A DNA stretch of 64,000 nucleotides from Valencia hispanica (taxonomy: Eukaryota > Chordata > Actinopteri > Cyprinodontiformes > Valenciidae). Positions within the stretch are counted from its first letter, which is position 1; the number at the start of each line of letters is the position of its first letter. Of this stretch, positions 55,480-64,000 are shown piece by piece. Location: positions 2,207,001-2,271,000 of the forward strand of contig OY747704.1 of the NCBI GenBank assembly GCA_963556495.2. The letters run 5' to 3'. Made by a program: the position numbers and the translations under genes. The notes beneath the pieces were generated by a model, which worked only from the letters and a program-made list of their open reading frames with translations, was not told the DNA's origin and searched no databases.

Positions 55480-55790
55480 TGCTGCCAATGGCAGGCCTCG
55501 GTCGGTCGGTCCTGTCAATGGCAGACCTCGGTCGGTCGGTCCTGTCAATGGCAGGCCTCGGTCGGTCCTGTCAATGGCAGGCCTCGGTCGGGCTGTCAAT
55601 GGCAGGCCTCGGTCGGGCTGTCAATGGCAGACCTCGGTCGGTTGGTCCTGTCAATGGCAGACCTCGGTCGGTCGGTCCTGTCAATGGCAGGCCTCGGTCG
55701 GGCTGTCAAGGGCAGACCTCGGTCGGTCGGTCGGTCGGTCCTGTCAATGGCAGGCCTCGGTCGGGCTGTCAATGGCAGAACTCTGACACT
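55480..55790. repeat. 22- to 38-bp minisatellite with GGTC/CGGT runs
   Basis: About eleven units of CTGTCAATGGCAGGCCTCGG followed by a variable number of TCGG repeats. Unit length varies with the number of TCGG steps, typical of slippage. Confidence 0.92.
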
Positions 55791-56151
55791 TCCCGCACAT
55801 GAACATAACACATTTTCACTGCGGTGAATTGTGTGACAATGTCCGCAAACTCCATTGGAAGTGTGTGCCACTGACAGGACTTTGGGTTAAGCTCTTATAT
55901 CAAATCTTCTACGCCTAATGAGTCAAATGCTTACCGACTGAGAAATGTTTGTTTGTAATTTCATAGTTGATAGGCTCATGATTACTGAACCTATATATTC
56001 CTGTGTCTTGTTTTGGAAGGCAGATCAGTATCGCATATTTTCTCTGTTAACGCTGTACCTCCTTGTTTGATCAACCAAGTCTGTATTAAAACCTCTGAGT
56101 ATCTGAAGGAATCTCTCTCATCTCTTTTATTAAAGAACTTCGATAACAATT
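55791..56151 (+). repeat. Probable 5' LTR (right boundary defined)
   Basis: A TATATA motif at about 55991 is followed by TATTAAA-type sites and the sequence ends GATAACA(AT) directly before a TGG primer-binding site at 56152. The left boundary is uncertain because it merges with the minisatellite. Confidence 0.5.
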
Positions 56152-56169
56152 TGGCGCCTAACGTGGATT
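56152..56169 (+). promoter_or_regulatory. Retroelement primer-binding site
   Basis: TGGCGCCTAACGTGGATT has the TGG start expected for annealing to a tRNA 3' end and resembles the lysine-tRNA type used by several retroviruses. GC-rich leader follows and a donor-like ACGGTGAGAG lies at 56349. Confidence 0.6.
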
Positions 56170-57139
56170 CCAGTGAGCGGAAGGACTGGAAGAGAGCCAC
56201 CAAGAAGTCACAAAAGACCCGGAGAAGAGCAGCCCCCGGCCTTCGAACCTCCGTATAGCCTTTAAAGAGCAGGAAGGGACATGGTCCTCTCGTTTCAGAC
56301 TGACCGCCGCCTGGAATTCGAACCCGGTCTCTCCTTGAGAGAAGGGAAACGGTGAGAGTGATTCTTTCCATAAAAATTAATTCGTCTGTTGGAGAAAAAA
56401 AAGAGGTAGCATTTTCATATACTTTCGCTTTGAAAAAGAGTATAAATAAGTGTTTTTCTGTGCTTTGATGACAAGAAAGAGGAACCTATCGGGGGAAGTT
56501 TATTTTTTTATTTTATTTTATTTTTATTTTATTTTTTTTTACGTGTCCTGTTTGGCAGTGTGGAGCTCAGAATTGGTGTCAGAGTACCAAGTAGAAGCCC
56601 AACAGATTTACTTTCACAAGCGGAGCAGGACAGCTTTTGCTATAGTCCTCCACTTGATATATGTGTGAAAAATCTTTATTATGAATTGTTGGGGTTTTTA
56701 TTTCCTGATGTTATGGACACGGAGATGGAAAATTAAGGAGAAGAAAGAAGGAAGATGAAGAAGAGAGGTAGGAAACAAAAAGTCAACAGAGAGGGTGAGT
56801 TGAAAATACAAGAGAGGAAGGGGAACAAAGAAAACACAGGAAGACATTGAAGTCTGCCTCCATACCGACAGGACGGCAGAGAGAGGGGGAAAAACAAAAC
56901 AAAACACGAAAAAGGAACATCGACAAAACAAACCAAATATTGTGAACTAAGAATTACACAACCACATCACACAAAAATAGATATAAAAATACAACAACAA
57001 TGTCACAGAAAAAACTCATGGTACCGATTAATCAAGCTCTAGTAATGATAACCTCAGCCCAAGAATATATCCTTAAACACCACAGACCCCACATCTATGT
57101 GTGTGTGTGTTAGCATGCTGGTGCATATAAGGTTTCTCC
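56170..57139. other. LTR-element leader, then unassigned DNA
   Basis: No gag ORF is found. An (ATTTT)n run at 56500-56545 may be the reverse of a poly-A tail. A purine-rich stretch lies at 56730-56900. Nothing else recognised. Confidence 0.35.
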
Positions 57140-59459
57140 ATAAGAGTGTTAGATAGTTGGTGGGAGCAGGCATCAATCCGTTTCAAAGGAATCGATGCAG
57201 ACATGAAGGAGATCGGAGCAAAGACGTCCAAAGGACCCCCAGAGCCCCAGGCGGACCCAGCGGGGCCGACCGCATCCCCCAAGAGTGGAGCAAAGGAGAA
57301 CCCCAGGGGAACGTCCACCGGCTACTATGCAGGGGCCCAGGGGGCAGCAGTGACGAGCCCACGGGTCCCGCCGGCAACCGGCCGCGCCAGGGCGGGCTGG
57401 TCAATGGACCGGGAGAGCCGGGGCCCAGGAGCACCCCACCCCCCAGCAGGGACCCGACAAGGGACCGGCCGACGAGGGGCCCCCGGCACTGCAGGGGCCG
57501 TCGCCGGCCGCCACGCGCCGCCACCACCCTAGGCCAATCCCCGCTGCCAACAACCCAGCGCCCCACCCCTGCCCTACGTCGGGCAGGGGTGGGGCATCCC
57601 CAGGCCGGGCTCAGCCAGCATCTGAACACCAAGTTGTACCAGCTCCCGGGTCCTGATCCTGCGCAACGCAGAGCGCCGAGACCAGGCATCCAACGAGGGC
57701 CAGGGCCGGTCCAACCCGCCAATGAACCGACCACGCACGGTGCGCACAGAACAGGTGATCAAATGAGCAGAGACGCCGCATCCGCATCCCGCCGAGCCAC
57801 CGAGCAGGCACCACCCAACAATCCCAAACCTGGCACCCCTAAAAGAGGTGCCCCAACCAACCAAAGGAAGATATCGGCGCATCGGCCGACCGATACACCG
57901 GCCCCCCCAGGCCCGGCCAGGCACGCACCAGGTCCGAACCGGGTTGACCACCGATGCACCGGCAGGCAGGGGCCCCCGTCACCGGCGGGGAGTGACGGAG
58001 GGGAAATAGGCCTCCCATTAAGTGTAAGGCCTGAGGTGTGCCAGGCGAGGGGGCAGACCAAGATCCAACCTGACAGGTAGACAAAGACATACAGACACAG
58101 TCATACATTCCCTCCCTCTTAAACCCATGTATTCTCACTGACTCACAAGACACCCAAAAAAATGAAGCTGTACCCTCACTCACACACCCCATACACACTT
58201 TATGCTCCCAGGTCCAGGTACCGATGCCCCAGTAGAGCCACCAGCCCCCGGACCCGGGAGATGGACCCCCTACCTTCTAGGACGGAGACAAGCAGACCGC
58301 CAAGGGCCCCACAGTGGCAAAGCAGCCCGAAAGCCAAGGACCCCGACCAGACCGCCTGTTCCTCCTCCGAACCCCAACCCCTGATGGCCCGTAGCGAACA
58401 GGGGTGTGAAAAGACCCCTAGCCTCCATCCTCCCGCTTGAGTATGGTGTTGATGCGTGTTGTTATAATGTGCATTTAAAACAGAGGGGTGGGATGTGGGG
58501 AAGGCAGCCACACATATGAGTGACCCTATATGAGTGGTAAAGTGATGGAGCGGGTGGACAGAGGTGTCCAGGGATCGGGAGGGAAGGACTGGGAGACAAA
58601 ATGTCTTCCCAGGAAGCCAGCTCCCCCACTGACCCCAATAGGCACCGCTGTTCACCGGGATCCACCAAGGGAGGGAGGCCATGGCACGTTCGACCCGGGG
58701 CCCACGGCCACAGCACCACAAAGCCCCATGGACCCCAAGGCAGTCCCCCCAGCCCAATCCCAGAAGGGGAACTAAACCCACCCTAACATTCGCCCTACCC
58801 TCAAAACACAAAAGACACTAGACACCCAGGTTGAGTTCCCCCCCCTCCCGCACACCCCTCCCCCCCGTCCAAGTGCCCTCGTAGGGGGAGAACACCTGTC
58901 GCTACACAGCAACAGCCACCCCGCCAGCAAAGGAGGCCCCCAGCGCCACCCGCACACCGGAGGCCCCCGTAGCCCGAACGACGTACCTACCCAGACCAGG
59001 AGCAAACCGATGAGCCGGGCGGCCGACCCACCAGGCCGACATCCACCAGCCCCATTCCTTGTGGAGCGACCACTGCTGCTCAACAGCCCGGCAGGAGACC
59101 AAACCCAGCGACCCACCCACCTGCCCTGCACGCCCACCACCCGGCCAGTCCACCCGCAAGTCCGACCGAACCCGGCCAAATGCCCAACCCCAGCGCCCCG
59201 CACAAAGACCAAGACCCAGGAGCCAAGTCCAGTGCAAAAAAGGACTTATCCGGCCCAGAAATGCCACCCAGCTGCCGCGACCAGCAGCCAGGCACCCCAA
59301 CCAGCAAACAAGGTGAGACGCCAGGCCAGCCATGACGTCCAGTGCCCCCTCCGCCCATTGATCCCACCCCCTGGAGTCCCCCCCAGACGCCTCCAACCCC
59401 AAAAACCCCACATCAGCAACAGTATCCCAAATGACAAAACCAAGTGCCCCCCACCCCCA
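57140..59459 (-). repeat. GC-rich 3' UTR-like region of the L1 copy
   Basis: C-runs on the plus strand (CCCCCCACCC, CCCCCCTCC and others) mean G-runs on the LINE's own strand. Long Pro/Arg-rich ORFs (for example 57157-58080 and 59010-59624) arise from base composition. The position directly after the ORF2 stop supports a 3' UTR origin, though it is long for one. Confidence 0.5.
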
Positions 59460-60300
59460 CTAGGTGATGGAGCCGATCAAAGGAGCCCAGAGAGATTGAT
59501 CAGATATGGAGCCAGAGGCCGTCTCAAGACCAATATGGTCCAACAAGAGATTTCTATACTGATTAATATTAAGAGCTTTTTTATTTTTCCAGTTCAGGAG
59601 GATAGTTTTCTTAGCGATGCATAATGCAATGTGAACCATTAGAACTGACTTTGTGTCCATGGTGACATCATTTAAATTTCCTAACAGGCAAATTGAGGGA
59701 GATGGTGGGATGTTACATTTCAGACACTTTGTTAAGTCCTCACATATCTGGCACCAAAATTTCTTAACAGGTGGACAGAACCAAAGCGCATGAACATATC
59801 TGGTATATTGCTTGTGCATTGTAAGCAGGTATTAGACAATGTAAAACCCATCCTAAACATTAGTTGACCTGTATAGTGTACTCTATGAAGGATTTTGTAT
59901 TGTATTAATTGCAAATGAGGATTTTTTGTTATTTTAAAGATCCTTAAACATATCTGAGACCAGACGTTTTGGTCAAAGCTGGCTGATAAATCCACCTCCC
60001 ATTTTGAAATAGGGATGGCTATTGATTCATCTAATGTAGATAAAGTTTTGTATATTTTAGACAGCAATTTGGGGGGGTTGAGATTAAGAAAATCTAAAAC
60101 TCTAGCTGGAATTTGTAATTCAGCTGTATTGAGCCTAAATTTTCCTTTAATAATAGATTTAATTTGTTGATATTCGAAGAATTTGTTTTTATCAATTCCA
60201 TATTGTGTAATTAATGTATTAAATGGGATAAAGTCTGTTCCTTCAAATATATGTTCCAGGTATTCAATTCCATTTCACAGAACAAAAGAGAATCTTCATC
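59460..60300 (-). pseudogene. L1 ORF2 C-terminal region
   Basis: The ORF at 60067-59732 has SKWEVDLSASFDQNVWSQI, QLIQYKILHRVHYTGQL and CLQCTSN, the Cys-containing C-terminal segment of L1 ORF2. A frameshift near 59790 moves it to the ORF at 59819-59460 (HALWFCPPVKKFWCQI ... LNWKNKKALNI), which ends the protein. Upstream to 60300 translates into related but stop-ridden sequence. Confidence 0.75.
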
Positions 60301-62131
60301 GGTGAGACATCCTTTCTGTAGCAGAAGTTTCTTCTGAGAACAATTTGAAATGGTCGCCACCACCATTCTTATAGCCCTTTGGCCACGATGTCATCGTTAA
60401 TGTCACCATTAGTGGCCACGGACCAATAGGAGAGTGTTGGGGTCACCGCTAGGAATGCTGGGAAATGCGGTCTGCTCAGTCCATTAGGGGGAAATGGCTT
60501 CCCCCCATCCAACAGATTCCCAGCAGGAGGTATTTTGATGTGTGGTATAATGGAGTTGGATGCATGCTGTATGGATGGACAAATATTCTCTTTAGTCTGT
60601 GGTTTTACCTCCATAGACAAAACACCTCTGAAAGAATGTGTTGCCTTACTGTTTTAGTGCATAAAACCTAGTAATAAATTGTTACTGGCTTTCCAGACTG
60701 TTACCCTGATCACTGCACAACTTGAAATCCCACTTGTTTTTGCCCTGCATCTGAAAGGTGCTTTTGCTGAGGGCTGATGATAGTCCTAGATCCAAGTTCC
60801 AAATTCTGAGGAAAATGTTCGCGCTGACTCATCTGAATGGGATGCAGTGCTTCTCAGTATTGAATGTCTACCTAAGCCTGCTACTAGTAAACTAGTAAAC
60901 TATGGGAAATTATTTGCCATACATGACTCATGTTTGAAAGGACAAGCAAAACAGATATTTTTATTTTGCGCTTATTTCTCCTGCTTATGTGGTAGGCTTT
61001 GTTACAAGTGCTGACACACATTTATTAAAGGTTGAAAAGGCTCTTATGCTGCACCTTGCAGTTATGAGGTAGTGATTCCAGCAAATTCATGGTTGTAAAA
61101 AGAGTATGAGACAGAACATATGATTCAGTCACAATGTGTGGGTGATAGCTGCCAGCTTAGCAACATTTTTGACTTATATGCTAGAGTGCATCATATTTCA
61201 GTCCAGTATGCACTTCTTATGCAGAAATGAAAGCAACACTAAAAAGTTTTTTTTACCTTAAAATAATCTTTCTGAACTCGTGTCAGTGGTTGATCAACTC
61301 ATAACCGGGTGAAACGGCACTTCTGCATTGGCTTTGCGGCCCTGTATCGGCTATAACAGCACTATGTAACTTTGGGTCGTCGGGTGGTGGTTTTGTAGTT
61401 CAAATGCGACTTGCTTTACGGCAGGCTTCACAAAAGCCGGTAGGTGCAGCGTCCTGCAAGGCTCTCTGGGTGGAGCATACTCGGCAGGTACATATAAATG
61501 GAAGATACCTAGCAGCAGGTAGCTTGAACAATTGTCATCATGACCGAGCCGAAATTGTATTCATCTGTACACCGGTGTTCCGACTATCTGTGCTACCCGC
61601 ATGCACATTTCGATGTTAGGTCACAATTCGCTTACTTAGCAAATCTGTCATCAAGAATTCCTACCTGGAAGATACATTTTGTCTGTTTTATTACTTTGAA
61701 GTTTACGGTGAGTTTTATTCAAATTATTTTATTACTGGCTAATTTTTATTCAAAATATTTTAAGGCTTTCCTTAAGCTACTAGTTTCAAGTTTACATGAC
61801 AGCCCTTGTAGCCTATGTTAGTTTCACTTCTGTGATATCGTTATACTGCATGTAAACAAGTCCCATTACTTAGAGTCGTACAGTAAATGCGGTGTATTTT
61901 GCGGGCTATTTGTGCTTATAATTATAGGCTACTACATTTTAATATTTTGGAGTAATAATACTGCTATCTGCTCTACATCTTACTGGCTTGGTATGTATTC
62001 ATTAGCTGCTTTACAAACTAACAGATTTCCAGAGTGTGCTATTCATCTATAGGCCTATTTAACAGGTAGGATATTCTGATCATGGTTTTTAGTGCATCTT
62101 TATGTGCTAGTTTTAGCTTGGCTTCACTTCA
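60301..62131. other. Unassigned DNA
   Basis: No recognised repeats apart from CAGCACTATGTAACTTTGG near 61348, a phrase I have seen in fish repeats. Short ORFs (61404-61619, 61540-61821) have no domain. Confidence 0.4.
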
Positions 62132-64000
62132 CTCAAAAGTACAGGGATCGACCCACTCGGGTTAACACACTTTGGACCTTGTACTGACATACGGTATTGA
62201 GTGTGAGGAAATAACAGTCCACCCACATTTCTGTCTGACGGTCCTGTCTGACCACTTCTTAATAACTTTTGAATTTACTTTAACTGACCATCTTAAATCT
62301 GAAAGAAAATTTCATTATAGTCGAGCTTTATCAGACAATGCTGTAACAATTTTTAAAAAATCTGTTCCTTTCTTACTTTCCTTAGTGTCTCAGGGTAACC
62401 TGGAATAACAATCTACTGCTGTATAAAAAGACCCTTCGACAAGCTAGAACAGGATATTTTTCATCATTAATAGAGGCGAATAAAAACAATCCTAGGTTTC
62501 TTTTTAGTACAGTTGCCAAACTTACACAGAGTCATAGCTCTGTTGAGCCAACTATTCCCCCAGCTCTTAGCAGTGATGATTTTATGGGATTCTTCATAAA
62601 TAAAATTAATTCTATTAAAAATAAAATCATTGGCATCCTCCCAAACATGATTACTTCTTCCTCAGTAAATGAGAAAGTATCGGAAAGACGTTGTGCTTAG
62701 GCTGTTTTGATTCAGTCAAGCTTTCGGAATTATCAAAAATATTAGCCTCATCTAAACCTTCAACTTGGACCCAATTCCAACCAAATTATTTAAAGAAGTG
62801 TTCCATTTGGTTCCTGGCCCCATTTTGGATATGATGAATCTATCCTTAGTAAACGGATACGTACCACAGGAATTTAAAATAGCTGTAATTAAACCTTTAC
62901 TCAAGAAACCTTCCCTTGATCAAGATGACTTAGTGAATTACAGACCTATATCTAACCTTCCTTTCTTATCCAAAGTCCTTGAGAAAATTGTTGCTAATCA
63001 AGTCTGTGAGCATTTAAACAATAACGAGCTGTTTGAAGAGTATCAGTCAGGTTTTAGAGCTCATCATAGCACTGAAACAGCACTGGTGAAGGTTACTAAT
63101 GATATTCTCATGGCCTCAGATAATGGACTTGTATCTGTTCTGGTTTTGTTAGATCTCAGTGCTGCTTTTGACACATTCGATCATAATATTCTCTTAGAAA
63201 GGCTTGAACATGTTGCAGGGATCAAAGGAACAGCACTAGGCTGGGTTAAATCATATTTGTCTGATTGATTCCAGTTTGTTCATCTAAATGATAAATCTTC
63301 TTCACTCTCAAGGGTTACTTGTGGAGTTCCACAAGGTTCTGTGCTTGGACCAAATCTGTTCACCATATATATGCTCCCAATTGGTAGAATCATTAGACAG
63401 CATGGGATAAATTTCCACAGCTATGCAGATGATACACAACTATATTTATCCATAAATCCTGATGAACCCAGTCAGTTAGGTAGATTACAGGCATGTCTGG
63501 AAGACATAAAAACATGGATGACCCTAAACCTTTTAAATTCTGACAAAACAGAAGTTGCTGTCTTTGGACCAGAAGTTCTTAAACAGAAACTGATTAGTCA
63601 ATCACTTCATCTGGATGGCATTAAATTGGCCCCCAGTAATAACGTAAAGAACCTCTGCGTTATTTTTGACCAAGACTTGACATTTAAATCCCATATTAAA
63701 CAGGTTTCTAGGATTTCTTTCTTTCACCTCCGGAATATTGCTAAAACTAGAAACATCCTGTCCAGGAGTGATGCTGACAAACTAGTCCATGCATTTGTTA
63801 CCTCAAGGCTGGACTACTGTAATACTTTACTATCAGGTAGTCCACAAAATGCCATTAAAAGTCTTCAGTTGATCCAAAATGCGGCAGCAAGAGTTCTGAT
63901 GAATATTAAAAAGAGAGATCACATTTCTCCTGTTTTAGCTTCCCTTCATTGGCTCCCTGTTAAATCCAGAATAGAATTTAAGAACCTTCTTCTTACATAC
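62132..64000 (+). mobile_element. L2-clade LINE copy 4, 5'-truncated, continues past the window
   Basis: Begins within the endonuclease (AAAAGTACAGGGATCGACCC) and runs through EN end, linker and RT to the window edge. A deletion joins CAGGGTAAC directly to CTGGAATAAC (62396), and other small deletions occur near 62690. Close to copy 1 in sequence. Confidence 0.88.
62765..64000 (+). pseudogene. L2 reverse transcriptase, interrupted, partial at the edge
   Basis: The 167-residue ORF (62765-63268) has [26 protein letters not shown] and [14 protein letters not shown], ending at a TGA (63266) where copy 1 has AGA in LSDRFQF. RT continues in frame beyond it through CGVPQGSVLGP, YADDTQLYL and the thumb. 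Thus a single nonsense mutation breaks the RT visible here. The end is outside the window. Confidence 0.85.

Larger units (their letters stand above)
57140..60300 (-). mobile_element. L1-type LINE, 3' half, minus strand
   Basis: ORF2 C-terminus is at 60300-59460 and a very GC-rich, G-rich (minus strand) region of about 2.3 kb continues in the 3' UTR direction to about 57140. RT and endonuclease are missing (5' truncation). Lower boundary uncertain; the T-run at 56500 might be its poly-A. Confidence 0.6.

Noticed and set aside
53475..55790. CRISPR-like array
   Set aside because: Units are direct repeats without unique spacers, in a eukaryotic repeat-rich context.
56270..56350. Possible tRNA (AATTCGAACCCGG resembles a B box)
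   Set aside because: No A box at proper distance and no cloverleaf could be drawn; it lies in an LTR-element leader.
57146..59624. Large Pro/Arg/Gly-rich ORFs on both strands
   Set aside because: GC content leaves few stop codons in any frame. There is no domain, and the segment is better explained as the GC-rich region behind an L1 ORF2.

Overview
The window looks like intergenic or intronic DNA from a teleost fish. Evidence for this is the mix of repeats: Rex1/Babar and L2-clade LINEs with SGNH-esterase ORF1s and simple-repeat tails, several Tc1/mariner copies, nested hAT elements, a Harbinger transposase with an intron, fish-type L1 fragments, Gypsy-like and other LTR elements, and an endogenous retrovirus (ERV) remnant. 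I found no convincing conventional host gene exon. Species cannot be named from the sequence alone. All family names come from reading translations and repeat ends, not from a database search.

Layout. 1-2160: unassigned DNA with a (TTA)n/(TAG)n microsatellite. 2160-9720: a nested transposon cluster. A minus-strand Tc1 copy carries a TTAA-flanked MITE (2874-3552). A minus-strand Rex1 LINE is split by two hAT elements (3851-7164 and 7243-8268), and the first hAT contains a third (4922-6987). 9727-15066: the 3' part of an ERV (envelope TM remnant, polypurine tract, 3' LTR) broken up by a reversed solo LTR, a plus-strand solo LTR and a complete non-autonomous LTR element (11953-14293) whose single ORF is built from three families of peptide repeats. 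15223-20335: a nearly full-length L2 LINE with an intact esterase ORF1 and a broken ORF2 that holds a solo LTR. 20600-25100: mostly featureless. 25130-28380: a degraded repeat, a second repeat-rich LTR-type fragment, a Tc1 scrap and a decayed Harbinger transposase. 28420-32500: a second L2 subfamily, minus strand. 33095-36415: an L2 copy interrupted by a full Tc1 with a dead transposase. 37494-38375: an LTR element remnant. 38985-41540: another L2. 41540-50760: an L1 fragment, a second TTAA MITE, a split Tc1, a zinc-finger exon and a Rex1-like LINE.

The most unusual stretch is 51190-55790. A three-exon gene (51450-53375) encodes two C2H2 fingers followed by a tyrosine-recombinase-like domain in which the R, K, R, H and Y positions can be picked out. 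Two exons join in phase across a 65-bp GT-AG intron and an AATAAA follows the stop. One frameshift lies just before the second catalytic arginine. Immediately downstream is a 2.3-kb composite minisatellite block with 50-, 80-, about 130- and 22-30-bp units. This looks like a Crypton-like mobile or domesticated recombinase, and it is my main candidate for a poorly described system.

The remainder holds an LTR with primer-binding site (near 56152), the C-terminus of an L1 ORF2 with a 2.3-kb GC-rich downstream region (57140-60300), unassigned DNA, and an L2 copy (62132 onward) that runs off the right edge.
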